This document shows positions 25,329 to 36,043 of a DNA stretch of 64,000 bases, one piece after another. Position numbers and translations under genes: made by a program. Under the pieces are notes generated by a model, which saw only the letters and a list, made by a program, of their open reading frames with translations, made no database searches and had not been told where the DNA came from. Source of the stretch: Roseicella aerolata (GTDB lineage Bacteria > Pseudomonadota > Alphaproteobacteria > Acetobacterales > Acetobacteraceae); contig NZ_JAJAQI010000012.1 of NCBI RefSeq assembly GCF_020523605.1, forward strand, positions 1-64,000, read 5' to 3'. Within the stretch, counting starts at the first letter, position 1. Each line of letters starts with the position of its first letter.

Positions 25329-26129
25329 CTATCGGCGCGGGCCGGCGATCGGCGGCAGCGGCGTGGACTGCACCGGACCGCCGGCGGGCGCCCCCCGGGT
25401 GTCCGGGGCATAGCCGGGCGCGGCGGGTTCCGCCTGCGGCACCGGCGCCGCCTCGGCCCCGCCATACCGCATCAGCGCCGCCCGCAGCGGATCGGCGCCC
25501 GGATTGTGCACCTGCATCGCCACCACGATCTGCCGGGCCGCGATATCCTGGCCGTAATAGGCCCGGTTCAGTTCGCTCCGCGCGGTCAGCAGCGAGCCTT
25601 CCAGCGCGATGCCGGCGAAGAGGCCGCGGGAGCGGGCGAAGGCCATGATGTCCGCGCCCGCGCCGGCGGTCGCACCCTCCACCCCCGCACCGACGGTGGC
25701 GACGGCCACCGAGGCATCGGCGCCGAGCTTGAACTGGCTGTCCATCAGCGCCGAGAGGGCACGGTCGGACATGATCAGCATCAGCACCTGCATGTCCTGC
25801 ACGCCGATCTGCAGGCCGAGGCTGCCGGAGGCCATGCCGTAGAAGGCCGGCGCGGACCAGGAGCCGGCGGCGTCGCGCGCCACCAGCACGCAGCCGCCCC
25901 CCTCGCCGCCCAGGATGAAGCCGGCGCGGAAGATTCGCGGGCAGACCAGGGCGGCGCGGGCGCGGCGGAGGAACCGGCGGGCATCCTCGACGGCCCCGGC
26001 ATCGCCGGTGGTCAGCAATTCCTGCACCGTGAGCGTGCTGCGGTCCACCAGGCCCTGCGCCTCGCCCTGGTCATCCGCCCGGGCCGGCAGGGCCGCCAGC
26101 AGCAGCAGGGCGGCGAGCAGCGCGCGCAT
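25329..26129 (-). CDS. SYLF-domain (Ysc84-like) secreted lipid-binding protein, copy A
   Basis: 266 residues with a signal peptide (MRALLAALLLLAALPARA, cut before DDQG). The mature part is a full SYLF domain: AALVCPRIFRAGFILGGEGGGCVL, WSAPAFYGMASGSLGLQIGVQDMQVLML and ALMDSQFKLGADASVAVATVG, with TARSELNRAYYGQ near the end. SYLF domains bind phospholipids; bacterial copies are periplasmic or outer-membrane associated. The C-terminus is Pro/Gly-rich. Its ATG shares one base with the stop of the upstream paralogue (TGATG), so the pair is translationally coupled. The two are tandem duplicates that have diverged. Confidence 0.88.
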   Translation of the reverse strand: MRALLAALLLLAALPARADDQGEAQGLVDRSTLTVQELLTTGDAGAVEDARRFLRRARAALVCPRIFRAGFILGGEGGGCVLVARDAAGSWSAPAFYGMASGSLGLQIGVQDMQVLMLIMSDRALSALMDSQFKLGADASVAVATVGAGVEGATAGAGADIMAFARSRGLFAGIALEGSLLTARSELNRAYYGQDIAARQIVVAMQVHNPGADPLRAALMRYGGAEAAPVPQAEPAAPGYAPDTRGAPAGGPVQSTPLPPIAGPRR

Positions 26130-26932
26130 CAGCGGAGCGGCGGCAGGGTGGAGCGCTGCACCGGGCCGCTGCCGAGCGTCTGGCCCGGCACGAAGCCGGA
26201 CGGATTGTCGGCCGGCGGTGCCGAAGCGGCCGCGCCGCCGCTGCCGAAGCGCATCAGCACCGCGCGCAGCGGATCCGCGCCCGGATTGTGCGCGCGCATC
26301 GCCACCACGATCTCCCGCGGCCCGACATCCTGCCCGTAATAGCTGCGGTTCCACTCGCTGCGGGCGGTGAGCAGGGAGCCCTCCAGCGTCAGCCCGGCAT
26401 AGAGGCCGCGGGCCCGGGCGACCGCGACGATGTCCCCGCCGACCGCGGCGGTGGTCGCACCCTCCACCGAGCCGCCGAGGGTCGCCAGCGCGAGCGAGGC
26501 ATCGGCGCCCAGCTTCACCTGGCTGTCCAGCACGGCGTCCAGCGCCTTCTGGTTCATGATGAGCATCAGGATCTGCATGTCCTGGATGCCGGCCTGCAGC
26601 CCGAAGGTGCCGGAGCCAAGGGTGTAGAAGGCGGGCGAGGACCAGGAGCCGGCGGCATCGCGCCCGAGCAGCACGCAGCCGCCGCCCTCCCCGCCGAAGA
26701 AGAAGCCGGCGCGGAAGATGCGCGGGCAGACCATGGCGGCACGGGCGCGGCGCAACAGGCTCTGGGCATTCACCCGGTCATTGCCCTCGCCCAGGATCTC
26801 CTGCACCGAGAGGGTGGCGCGGTCCACCAGCGCCTGTTCCTCCCCCGTGCCGGGGGCGCCGCCGGCACAGCCGGCCAGGACACCCAGGGCAAGGCCCAGC
26901 GCCGCCAGCCGTCGCTTCATGAGACGAAGCAT
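26129..26932 (-). CDS. SYLF-domain (Ysc84-like) lipoprotein, copy B
   Basis: 267 residues. A signal peptide ends in the lipobox LAGC (GVLAGCAGG), so unlike copy A this one is probably lipidated and anchored in a membrane. The SYLF domain is close to copy A: AAMVCPRIFRAGFFFGGEGGG, WSSPAFYTLGSGTFGLQAG, DSQVKLGADASLALATLGG, TARSEWNRSYYGQD. A start at 26932 has AGGGGG at good spacing; an internal ATG at 26920 would also leave a usable signal peptide. It is first in a two-gene coupled unit. A lipid-handling role in the envelope is inferred from the family. Confidence 0.88.
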   Translation of the reverse strand: MLRLMKRRLAALGLALGVLAGCAGGAPGTGEEQALVDRATLSVQEILGEGNDRVNAQSLLRRARAAMVCPRIFRAGFFFGGEGGGCVLLGRDAAGSWSSPAFYTLGSGTFGLQAGIQDMQILMLIMNQKALDAVLDSQVKLGADASLALATLGGSVEGATTAAVGGDIVAVARARGLYAGLTLEGSLLTARSEWNRSYYGQDVGPREIVVAMRAHNPGADPLRAVLMRFGSGGAAASAPPADNPSGFVPGQTLGSGPVQRSTLPPLR

Positions 26933-27073
26933 GAAAGCCCCCTGCCAAACCCCCGAACTGGCGCGAGATTACTGCCATTGCCGGGACCATCCAAGGGCGG
27001 CGTGGCGCCGCTGATGGCGCCACCCTGGCGGGCCGCGCCCCGGGCGGGGGCGCCGGGGATCAATCCCGCGGCA

Positions 27074-27748
27074 TCACTCCCAGTCCGGCGCGGTCCAGGG
27101 TTCCTCATTCACCGCGGCAATGCGCCAGTCGGCCCCGTGCTTTTCCAGCCGGGTCAGGCCGAGATTGCGGATGGAGAAGGCCAGCGCCTGGTGGCCCGTC
27201 AGGCCGAGGGCATGGGCCAGGGCGGCGCGGATGGAGCCGCCATGGGCGACGATGACCACATCGCCGCCGGCATGGGCCTCGGCCAGGCGGTCCAGCACCG
27301 GGCCGACGCGGGCCTGGACCTGCGCGAAGCTCTCGCCGCCCGGCGGCTGCTCCTCGGCGGCATGCGGCCAGAAGGGATGGGGCGGGTGGCGCAGGCGCTC
27401 GACCAGCGCCTCATGCGCGATGCCCTGCCATTCGCCCAGATGCTGCTCCGCGAGATCCGGCTCGATGCTGAGGGGTTGTTCGGGGTAGCCAGCGGCGAAG
27501 ATCGCCGCGGCGGTGGCGCGGGTGCGTGCCAGGTTGGTGATGACCCAGTGCGCCGGCCGCGGCAGGCGGAAGGCGAGCCAGCGATAGAGCGCCGCCTCCT
27601 CCTGCAGGGCGAGGCCGCAGAGGGCGACATCCATGCTGCCGTAGAAGACGGTGCGGGCCGAGGGCTCGACGAGCGCGTGGCGGAGGAGGAAGAGGCGGGT
27701 CGGGTCGGGCACGGGGTGGTGTGTAGCAGGCGGCGGCGGCGCCGTCAT
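27074..27748 (-). CDS. Histidine phosphatase superfamily protein (branch 1)
   Basis: 224 residues. The phospho-histidine motif is RLFLLRHALVEP (RHA in place of RHG). Other family elements are in order: NLARTRATAAAI, EQHLGEWQGIAHE with the catalytic acid, PGGESFAQVQARV and VVIVAHGGSIRAAL with the second histidine. The family covers phosphoglycerate mutase, CobC-type alpha-ribazole phosphatase and broad phosphatases. No cobalamin gene is adjacent, so CobC cannot be claimed, although eutBC in this window needs B12. It lies 142 bp downstream of ureJ on the same strand and may or may not be in the urease transcript. Confidence 0.85.
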   Translation of the reverse strand: MTAPPPPATHHPVPDPTRLFLLRHALVEPSARTVFYGSMDVALCGLALQEEAALYRWLAFRLPRPAHWVITNLARTRATAAAIFAAGYPEQPLSIEPDLAEQHLGEWQGIAHEALVERLRHPPHPFWPHAAEEQPPGGESFAQVQARVGPVLDRLAEAHAGGDVVIVAHGGSIRAALAHALGLTGHQALAFSIRNLGLTRLEKHGADWRIAAVNEEPWTAPDWE

Positions 27749-27890
27749 GGCGGCTGCCCTGCCGCTCCGGGGCTGGCCGGGCCGACCCGGCCGGCCCGGT
27801 CCGGTGCCGGCCCGGGAGCGCGGATCCTCGGACCCGGGGCGCGGCGGGTGGGGGCGGCGGCTGCGCGGGCCGCCGGCAGCCCCCTTCGCG

Positions 27891-28460
27891 TCAGCCGACC
27901 AGCGCGAGCGCCAGCCCGGCCGCCGTCGTGGCGCCGCCCATGGCGCGGGCCAGGCGCCGCGCCCAGGGGGCGAAGGGCAGCGCCAGGGCGAGGCCGGCGC
28001 CATGCAGCAGCGCCGTGCCGGCGAGGAAGCCGCCCGCATAGCCCGCCGCCGAGCCGGCCAGCATCTCCGTGCCATGGGCATGGCCGTGCAGCAGGCCGAA
28101 GACCGCCGCCAGCCCCATGCCGGCCAGGAGCGGCAGCCGCACCGTCAGGCCGGTGAGCGCGCCGAGCACGACGACCGAGGCAAGGATGCCCGCCTCCACC
28201 CCCGGCAGGGCGAGGCCCGCCATGCCCAGCGCGCCGCCGAGCGCCATGGCGCCGAGGAAGGCGCCGGGCAGGGCCAGCCGCGCCGTGCCGCCGAGCAGCC
28301 CGGCCCAGAGCCCGACCATCACCATGGCCAGCAGGTGGTCGGCGCCGCTGAAGGGGTGCAGGAAGCCGGCGGCGAAGCCCGCCGTCTCCACATGGCCCGG
28401 ATGGGCGAAGGCGGTGGCCGGCAGCAGCAGCGCGGCGGCGGTCAGGGCGATGCGGGTCAT
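27891..28460 (-). CDS. ureJ: HupE/UreJ family nickel permease
   Basis: 189 residues, an integral membrane protein with a cleavable N-terminal segment ([19 protein letters not shown]) followed by HPGHVE and about six membrane spans. The family signature HPFSGADHLLAMVMVGLWA with its His and Asp residues is the proposed metal site; a second histidine cluster, GLLHGHAHGTEML, lies in a later span. HupE/UreJ proteins bring Ni2+ through the inner membrane for urease or hydrogenase. Its start shares one base with the ureG stop (TGATG), so supply of nickel is tied to accessory protein synthesis. Confidence 0.9.
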   Translation of the reverse strand: MTRIALTAAALLLPATAFAHPGHVETAGFAAGFLHPFSGADHLLAMVMVGLWAGLLGGTARLALPGAFLGAMALGGALGMAGLALPGVEAGILASVVVLGALTGLTVRLPLLAGMGLAAVFGLLHGHAHGTEMLAGSAAGYAGGFLAGTALLHGAGLALALPFAPWARRLARAMGGATTAAGLALALVG

Positions 28461-29083
28461 CAGGCAGCTCTCCTCGGGGCGATTCCGCCCTGTTGCAGGA
28501 TGAAGTCGGCAATCTCGGCCACGCCCTTGTTCTCCTTCAGGTTGGTGAAGAGGAAGGGACGCGCGCCGCGCATCTTGCGCGCGTCGCGGTCCATGACCGA
28601 GAGGTCGGCCCCGACCAGCGGCGCCAGGTCGATCTTGTTGATCACCAGCAGGTCGCTGCGGGTGATGCCGGGGCCGCCCTTGCGCGGGATCTTGTCGCCG
28701 GCCGAGACGTCGATGACGTAGATCGTGAGATCCGCGAGTTCCGGGCTGAAGGTGGCGGCCAGGTTGTCGCCGCCGCTCTCGATGAACAGCACTTCCAGCT
28801 TCGGGAAGCGCTGCACCATGTCATGCACCGCGGCAAGGTTGATGGAGGCGTCCTCCCGGATCGCGGTGTGCGGGCAGCCGCCCGTCTCCACGCCGGCGAT
28901 GCGGGAGGGGTCGAGCGCGCCGGCGCGGGTCAGGAATTCCGCGTCCTCCTTGGTGTAGATGTCGTTGGTGATGACGGCGATGTCGTGCGTGTCGCGCAGG
29001 TGGCGGCAGAGCCGCTCGGTCAGCGCCGTCTTGCCGGAGCCGACGGGGCCGCCGATGCCCACCCTGAAAGGTCCATTGCTCAT
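28460..29083 (-). CDS. ureG: Urease accessory GTPase UreG
   Basis: 207 residues, the usual length. P-loop [15 protein letters not shown]; the CPH nickel-binding motif is intact in [15 protein letters not shown]; other G motifs are [21 protein letters not shown] and [11 protein letters not shown]. UreG hydrolyses GTP to drive nickel insertion into the apo-urease with UreF and UreD. The ATG lies in an ATGA overlap with the ureF stop. Cytoplasmic. Confidence 0.97.
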   Translation of the reverse strand: MSNGPFRVGIGGPVGSGKTALTERLCRHLRDTHDIAVITNDIYTKEDAEFLTRAGALDPSRIAGVETGGCPHTAIREDASINLAAVHDMVQRFPKLEVLFIESGGDNLAATFSPELADLTIYVIDVSAGDKIPRKGGPGITRSDLLVINKIDLAPLVGADLSVMDRDARKMRGARPFLFTNLKENKGVAEIADFILQQGGIAPRRAA

Positions 29084-29781
29084 GATCTGAAGAGCCTCGT
29101 GTATTGCGTCTCGTGCCGCATCGAGAGCAGGTCGAGCATCGGCGCGGCGGTGCCGATGGTGTCGAGATCGGCGGCCAGCGCCGCATCGGCCGCCGCCTCC
29201 ACCACCGGGTGCAGCGCGGCGGTCGCGATCTGGCCGTCCGTCTGGCCGAGCGGCACCAGCCGCACCCCGGCCGAGACCAGGTTGGCGGCGAAGGCGGCGA
29301 GCCAGCCGGCGGTGGCCGGGCGCAGGGGCACGCCCTGGAAGCCGGCCGCGGCGCCGAAGGCGACGGGATGGGCGAGCGCCCGCGGGTGCCGCGCGGCGAA
29401 GGCGGCGAAGGCCGCATCCGGCCAGGCGGCATGCGTGACGCTGGTGAAGGCGGTGCCCTGCGCCATGGTCTCCAGCGCCGTCTCCGCCGTGCCGCGCCAG
29501 GCGGCGGCGAGCACCGCCACCTCGTCCAGCGTGGCGTCGTCCCCACCCGCGGCAGCGCGCCAGGCGGTGACCAGCAGCGCGCCGTCCACCCGGCCGGCGC
29601 CGGCGCGCAGCACGGTCGCGATGTAGTCCACCAGCGCGGCGCGGTTCGTCACCCGGCCGTCCTCGACCGCCGTCTCCAGCCCATGGCTGTAGGTATAGGC
29701 GCCGACCGGATAGGCCGGGGAGAGCCAAGCCAGCAGCCGGTAGAGCGCCGCCCCGTCAGTGGTGGTGATGGTGGTGGCCAT
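29080..29781 (-). CDS. ureF: Urease accessory protein UreF
   Basis: 233 residues, all-helical. Recognised by [32 protein letters not shown] at the N-terminus and by [18 protein letters not shown], the C-terminal tail that binds UreD and gates UreG. The start at 29781 falls inside the histidine codons of ureE, a 26-bp overlap; longer in-frame starts would read the ureE tail as a Thr/Met-rich artefact. Overlap on both sides (ureE before, ureG after) shows tight translational coupling. Confidence 0.95.
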   Translation of the reverse strand: MATTITTTDGAALYRLLAWLSPAYPVGAYTYSHGLETAVEDGRVTNRAALVDYIATVLRAGAGRVDGALLVTAWRAAAGGDDATLDEVAVLAAAWRGTAETALETMAQGTAFTSVTHAAWPDAAFAAFAARHPRALAHPVAFGAAAGFQGVPLRPATAGWLAAFAANLVSAGVRLVPLGQTDGQIATAALHPVVEAAADAALAADLDTIGTAAPMLDLLSMRHETQYTRLFRS

Positions 29782-30304
29782 CGCAGCAGCCGTGCTCGTG
29801 CGCATGGTCGTGGTCATGGTGGTGACCATGCCCATGATGGTGCCCCGGCTGGCGGTTGTGCTCGCCATAGGCGCCGCCTTCCGGGTTGAAGGGCGCGTTG
29901 ACCTTGCACAGTTCGGCGCCGAGTCCCTGCAGCATGGCGACGATGACATGGTCGTCGCGGATCAGCAGCCGGTCGGCCTGGATCTCGGTCGGCAGGTGGC
30001 GGTTGCCGAGATGCCAGGCGAGGCGCATCAGCTTCTCGGGCGTTCCCGCCTTCACCTCCACCAGCGGCTCCGGCGCGGCGCGCACCAGGATGACGCCGCC
30101 CTGCTCCAGCAGCAGCCCGTCGCCGTCGCGCAGCGCCGTCGCTTCCTCGAGGTCCAGCAGGAAGGCGAAGCCGCTTTCCGCGACATAGCGCTTGCGGCGG
30201 CGGAAGCGGTCGTCGAAGTCGAGCGTGACGGTGTGCTTCGCGGTACGCTCCACCCAGCCGCCCTTGGGCAGCACCTGGGTGGCGCGGGGGAGTTCATCCG
30301 ACAT
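29756..30304 (-). CDS. ureE: Urease accessory nickel metallochaperone UreE
   Basis: 182 residues. N-terminal peptide-binding domain (VTLDFDDRFRRRKRYVAE, GFAFLLDLEEATALRDGDGLLLE), then the metal domain with GNRHLPTEIQADRLLI and NAPFNPEGGAYGEHN. The C-terminus is a natural histidine-rich nickel store of about 30 residues, including GHHHGHGHHHDHDHAHEHG, a Cys-Cys pair and six final histidines. UreE delivers Ni2+ to UreG. The His-rich codons also host the ureF ribosome-start region. The ATG at 30304 is 8 bp after the ureC stop. Confidence 0.96.
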   Translation of the reverse strand: MSDELPRATQVLPKGGWVERTAKHTVTLDFDDRFRRRKRYVAESGFAFLLDLEEATALRDGDGLLLEQGGVILVRAAPEPLVEVKAGTPEKLMRLAWHLGNRHLPTEIQADRLLIRDDHVIVAMLQGLGAELCKVNAPFNPEGGAYGEHNRQPGHHHGHGHHHDHDHAHEHGCCDGHHHHHH

Positions 30305-30312
30305 CGGAATCC

Positions 30313-32024
<1,712 letters not shown>

Positions 32025-32025
<1 letters not shown>

Positions 32026-32330
32026 CAGACCTGTCCTTCCGTCTCGCCGCGGAAGCCGTGCACGATGCGGCTGCCGGCATAGGGGATGAGGCGCACCTTG
32101 CGCACCTGCCCCGGCTCGAACCGCACCGCGGTGCCGGCGGCGATGTCGAGGCGCCTTCCGCGCGCGACCGCGCGGTCGAAGGAGAGCGCCGGGTTGGTCT
32201 CGGCGAAATGGTAGTGGCTGCCGACCTGGATCGGGCGGTCGCCGGTATTCGCCACCTCGAGCTCAACGGAGTCGCGGCCGGCATTCAGCTCGATCTCGCC
32301 GGCGGCGGGGAGGAGTTCGCCGGGGATCAT
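32025..32330 (-). CDS. ureB: Urease beta subunit
   Basis: 101 residues. [65 protein letters not shown] and the C-terminal GFRGETEGQ identify UreB. It packs on UreC in the trimeric enzyme. A 61-bp spacer separates it from ureA, unlike the overlaps elsewhere in this operon; that spacer holds a repeat (32342-32388). No strong ribosome site precedes the ATG. Confidence 0.97.
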
Positions 32331-32341
32331 GGACTGGACAT

Positions 32342-32388
32342 CCGCTTCACGCTGCGCTCCTCGGTTCCCTGCGGTGCTCCGCGATCGG
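32342..32388 (-). repeat. Repeat in the ureA-ureB spacer related to the xdhB tandem repeat
   Basis: Read on the minus strand it begins CCGATCGCGGAGC, has a central ACCGCAGGG part and ends GGAGCGCAGCGTGAAGCGG. The first and last parts closely match the 54-bp units at 47579-47740 (CCCGATCGCGGAGCGCC and GCGGAGCGTGAA). It accounts for most of the unusual 61-bp spacer inside an otherwise overlapping operon, so insertion of a small repeat between ureA and ureB is likely. Confidence 0.6.
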
Positions 32389-32391
32389 ATG

Positions 32392-32694
32392 TCATCGGAT
32401 CGGCTCGTGGATGGTCACAAGCTTCGTCCCATCAGGGAAGGTCGCTTCCACCTGAACTTCGATAATCATCTCGGCGATGCCCTCCATCACCTGGTCCCGC
32501 CTCAGCACCGTGGCGCCGTCGCGCATCAGCTCCGCGACACTGCGGCCGTCCCGCGCGCCCTCCACCACGAAGTCGGTGATCAGGGCCACCGCCTCCGGGT
32601 GGTTCAGCTTCACGCCGCGTTCCAGCCTTCGCCGCGCCACCTGCGCGGCCATGGCGATCAGCAGCTTGTCCTTCTCGCGGGGCGTCAGGTTCAT
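32392..32694 (-). CDS. ureA: Urease gamma subunit
   Basis: 100 residues, the standard size. [49 protein letters not shown] and the C-terminal [19 protein letters not shown] are diagnostic. GAGG lies about 7 nt before the ATG. Structural subunit of the urease complex. It is separated from ureD by 98 bp (32695-32792), which has a short imperfect palindrome around ACTCCGGCGATCC and GGAGTCTCGCCTCC but no gene. Confidence 0.97.
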   Translation of the reverse strand: MNLTPREKDKLLIAMAAQVARRRLERGVKLNHPEAVALITDFVVEGARDGRSVAELMRDGATVLRRDQVMEGIAEMIIEVQVEATFPDGTKLVTIHEPIR

Positions 32695-32792
32695 GCGGGG
32701 CCTCGGGAACACGTCATGGGATCGGAGTCTCGCCTCCGGGCGATTCCGCACTCCGGCGATCCGGTCCGTCGCGCGATCATGGGTGGACCGCC

Positions 32793-33650
32793 TCAGGTCG
32801 TCCAGAGCCGCGGCAGCCGCGCCGGCAGGCCAAGCGCGGCGGCGCGGAGCGCGACGATCGCCTCTCCCACCGCCTGCCGCACCGCGGTCGCGGGGCCAAG
32901 CCAGCGGGCCAGCAGCAGGCCGGGGCGGGGGATGGTGGTCGCACCGGGCGCCGCCTCGGGCAGGGCGCGCAGCAGGTCGCGCATCGCCTCCGCCTCGCCG
33001 CCCGCCAGCAGCAGGGTGCCGAGCGCCTCGGCCCCGGCGAAGCCGAAGGGCGCCCCCAGCGCCGCCGCCAGGTCGCCCTCCAGCGCCAGGGCATCGGCCC
33101 AGAGCAGCCCCGCTGTCCCATGCAGCCGCCAGCGGTCCCGCACCAGCCCATGCGTCATCCGCTCGCCGCGCGCGGCGCGGCCGAAGACCAGCGTCTCGGC
33201 CGCCAGCAGCACCGCGCCGGGGGCGAGATCCGCCCGCATCCGGCGGTCCAGCCGGGCGCCGTCGAACAGGATGGTCTCCTGCGGGATCCATTCCAGCATC
33301 GCGCCCTCCTCCAGCACGATGCGGCTCTCGATCCGCGTCTCCGGCCCGAGGCTCCGGTAGAGCTTCTCCGCCGCCGCGGTGCTGAGCGTGGCGCGCGCCC
33401 CGGCCTCCAGCCGCACCGCCTGGCGCAGCACGTCGCCGCCCGCGAGGCCGCCGGCGCAGTTCAGCAGCGCCGCCATCGGCGGCTCGCCCGGCTCCGGCGT
33501 CGGGAAGAGGATGCGCAGCGGCGATTGCTGATAAAGGTTCCGCAGCACGGTGCCCCGAGGGGCCGTGCCGAAGACGAGGTCGAAGGCGCCGTCGGCGCGC
33601 TGGTGGCGGCTCGGCAGGGGCGGCGTGTCGCGCGGCATCGCCCGGACCAT
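32793..33650 (-). CDS. ureD: Urease accessory protein UreD (UreH)
   Basis: About 285 residues. [84 protein letters not shown] and [20 protein letters not shown] are the classic UreD segments. UreD forms the scaffold between apo-urease and UreF/UreG during nickel insertion. Two starts are possible, 33650 and 33638; neither has a good ribosome site. It is first in the ureDABCEFGJ unit and divergent from the ABC importer, so the 165-bp gap should hold both promoters. Confidence 0.93.
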   Translation of the reverse strand: MVRAMPRDTPPLPSRHQRADGAFDLVFGTAPRGTVLRNLYQQSPLRILFPTPEPGEPPMAALLNCAGGLAGGDVLRQAVRLEAGARATLSTAAAEKLYRSLGPETRIESRIVLEEGAMLEWIPQETILFDGARLDRRMRADLAPGAVLLAAETLVFGRAARGERMTHGLVRDRWRLHGTAGLLWADALALEGDLAAALGAPFGFAGAEALGTLLLAGGEAEAMRDLLRALPEAAPGATTIPRPGLLLARWLGPATAVRQAVGEAIVALRAAALGLPARLPRLWTT

Positions 33651-33815
33651 GGCATGCGGCGCGCCGCGGCGGAACCACCCCCATGCCTGCCGCCGGATCG
33701 GGCAGGTTGCCGCGGAATCGGACAGGCTGCGGGGCCCAGCGCGGCAAGCCGGTCCCCGTGCCCGTCCGCGCCTCCTCTGGCATGGCGGTTGCCTCAGCCG
33801 GCGCATTGCCGGGAG

Positions 33816-34952
33816 ATGCCAGTGCTGTTCCGCCCCACCTCGCCAGCGCCAACCGCGCAGGCCTCGCTGCGCGGCCACACGCTCGACGTGCTCGGCCTCG
33901 GCGTGCGCTACGGCGCCTTCACCGCGCTGGACGATGTGGACCTCTCGGTCCGGGCGGGGGAGGTGCTGGCCCTGCTCGGCCCCTCGGGCTGCGGCAAGAC
34001 GACGCTGCTGCGCACCGTCGCCGGCTTCGTGCGGCAGAATGCCGGGCGCGTGCTGATCGACGGCACCGCCATCGACGACCTGCCGCCCAACCGCCGCCGG
34101 GTCGGCATCGTCTTCCAGAACTACGCCCTCTTTCCCCATATGTCGGTGGCGGAGAACGTCGCCTATGGCCTGAAGGCGCGGGGCGAGGCGAAGCCCCGCA
34201 TTGCCGCCCGCGTCGCCGAGTTGCTGGAGATGGTGCAGCTCGGCCCCATGCGGGACCGGCGGCCGGCGCAGCTCTCGGGCGGGCAGCAGCAGCGGGTCGC
34301 ATTGGCCCGCGCCCTGGCCATCGAGCCCTCCATCCTGCTGCTGGACGAGCCCTTCGCGGCGCTCGACCGTTCGCTCCGCCTCGACATGCAGATCGAGATC
34401 AAGCGGCTGCAGCGGCAACTGGGACTCACCGCCATCCTGGTCACCCACGACCAGGACGAGGCGATGAGCGTCGCCGACCGCATCGCCGTCATGCGGCGCG
34501 GCCGGATCGAGCAGCTCGGCACCCCGGTCGAGCTCTATGACCGGCCGCGGACCCTCTTCGTCGCCGGCTTCATCGGCACCACCAACCGCCTGCCCTGCCT
34601 GATGGAGGGCGCAGCGGAGGGGATGGCCGCGATCCGCCTGCCGGACGGCACGGCGCTGCGCGTGCCGGCGGAAGCCCCTCCCCCGCCCGGCCCGGCGCTG
34701 CTGACGGTGCGGCCGGAGCAGCTGGTGCTGCGGGATGAGGGCGCGCCGGGCGCCTTCCCGGTGGAACTCGGCCTCGCTTTGCCCCTCGGCGGCCAGGTGA
34801 TCCGGGAGGCGCGGCTGCCCGACGGCACCACGCTGCGCCTGACCGAGCCTCGGCTCGGCCCCATCCGCGACCTCGGCGCGCGGGCCTTCTGCGCGCTCGC
34901 CCCCGGCGCCCGCCCCGCGCTCTTCCCAAACCCCCTGTCCGAGGAGGACTGA
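33816..34952 (+). CDS. ABC transporter ATP-binding protein (spermidine/putrescine-type)
   Basis: 378 residues. Walker [15 protein letters not shown] (about residues 54-66), Q-loop [13 protein letters not shown], signature [15 protein letters not shown], Walker [13 protein letters not shown], and the H-loop in VTHDQDEAM. The C-terminal 110 residues form a TOBE-type domain ([11 protein letters not shown]). It belongs to the PotA/FbpC group. ATG at 33816 has its GGGAG directly abutting; an in-frame GTG at 33822 has the same GGGAG at 6 nt and may be the real start. With the next three genes it forms a complete importer that runs into allA and puuE, so a ureide is a more likely cargo than a polyamine. 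Confidence 0.92.
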   Translation: MPVLFRPTSPAPTAQASLRGHTLDVLGLGVRYGAFTALDDVDLSVRAGEVLALLGPSGCGKTTLLRTVAGFVRQNAGRVLIDGTAIDDLPPNRRRVGIVFQNYALFPHMSVAENVAYGLKARGEAKPRIAARVAELLEMVQLGPMRDRRPAQLSGGQQQRVALARALAIEPSILLLDEPFAALDRSLRLDMQIEIKRLQRQLGLTAILVTHDQDEAMSVADRIAVMRRGRIEQLGTPVELYDRPRTLFVAGFIGTTNRLPCLMEGAAEGMAAIRLPDGTALRVPAEAPPPPGPALLTVRPEQLVLRDEGAPGAFPVELGLALPLGGQVIREARLPDGTTLRLTEPRLGPIRDLGARAFCALAPGARPALFPNPLSEED

Positions 34953-34954
34953 GC

Positions 34955-35983
34955 ATGTCCCTGTCCCTCACCCGCCGCGCCCTGCTGGCCGGCGCCGCGA
35001 CGCTGGCCGCGCCCGGCATCGCCCGCGCCCAGCGCGGCCGCGCCGCCAGTGTCACCGCCGCCATCTATCCCGGCGCCTGGGAGGAAGCCTTCCGCGAGAC
35101 TGTCGCGCCGGCGCTGAAGCGCGCGCAGAATGTCGAGCTGGAGATGCAACCGCTCTTCGCGGTGGACCAGATCGCCAAATTCGCTGCCAGCCGCGGCGTC
35201 CCGCCCTTCGACTGCTTCGTCCTCGACCCCGGCCCGCGCATCACCGGCATCGAGCGGGGGATGTACGAGCGGTTCGACGCCACCCGCCTCGCCAACCGCA
35301 CCGCCCTGCCGGGCCTGCTGGCGGATGAATGGGGCGTGGGCTGCGCCGCGCAGGTGGTCGGCATCGCCTACAACCCGAAGAAGGTGCCGAAACCCTCGGG
35401 CTATGCCGACCTGTTCAAGGACCCCTGGGTCTCCCGCCTCGGCATCACCGGCTTCGGCACCACCTTCGGCACGGTCAGCCTGATCGAGATCGCCAAGGTC
35501 TTCGGCGGCAGCGAGACGAATATCGAACCGGCGCTGGCCGAGCTGAAGAAGGTGCTGCCGAGGATCGCCGCCGTCGGCGCGCCGGCCGCCATGCCGGGCC
35601 TGTTCCAGCAGGGCCAGTGCGACGTGATGTACACCAACACCCAGACGGTGACGACGCTGAGGGACCGCGGCGTGGACATCGAATTCGCGGTGCCGGAGAC
35701 GGGGGCGACCGCCTTCTTCACCACGCTGCACATCGCCAAGGGCAGCGAGAACATCGACGCCGCCTACAAGTACATCGATACGGTGGTGAGCAAGGGCGTG
35801 CAGGAGGCGCTGCAGAAGCCGCCCTATAATTTCGTGCCGGTGAACAAGGAGGTCGCGCTCGGCGCCGGCCTGCCTATGAGGAGCCTGGACGAGATGGCCC
35901 GCTTCGTCACGCATGACTGGGCGAAGATCAACCCGCTCCGCGGCGCCTGGATCGAGCGCTTCAACCGCGAGATGGCGAAATGA
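34955..35983 (+). CDS. ABC transporter periplasmic substrate-binding protein (PotD/Fbp-like)
   Basis: 342 residues. The N-terminus MSLSLTRRALLAGAATLAAPGIARAQ has a twin-arginine pattern before the hydrophobic core and an ARA cleavage site, so Tat export is likely. The mature part is a type II periplasmic binding fold with IYPGAWEEAFRETVAPAL near the start and DVMYTNTQTVTTLRDRG in the second lobe. GAGGAGG lies 7 nt before the ATG. It begins 2 bp after the ATPase stop. Ligand unknown; the allantoin and urea genes on both sides suggest a nitrogenous solute. Confidence 0.9.
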   Translation: MSLSLTRRALLAGAATLAAPGIARAQRGRAASVTAAIYPGAWEEAFRETVAPALKRAQNVELEMQPLFAVDQIAKFAASRGVPPFDCFVLDPGPRITGIERGMYERFDATRLANRTALPGLLADEWGVGCAAQVVGIAYNPKKVPKPSGYADLFKDPWVSRLGITGFGTTFGTVSLIEIAKVFGGSETNIEPALAELKKVLPRIAAVGAPAAMPGLFQQGQCDVMYTNTQTVTTLRDRGVDIEFAVPETGATAFFTTLHIAKGSENIDAAYKYIDTVVSKGVQEALQKPPYNFVPVNKEVALGAGLPMRSLDEMARFVTHDWAKINPLRGAWIERFNREMAK

Positions 35984-36043
35984 TCCGTCCCCCCGCCCCG
36001 GCCGGGCGCCTGCATCCACCCCGCGGTGCGGGGGAGGGCTAGG

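Noticed and set aside
29756-29778. Six terminal histidines of UreE as an engineered His-tag
   Set aside because: The tail is part of a longer natural His/Asp/Glu-rich nickel-binding region and the codons overlap the native ureF start.
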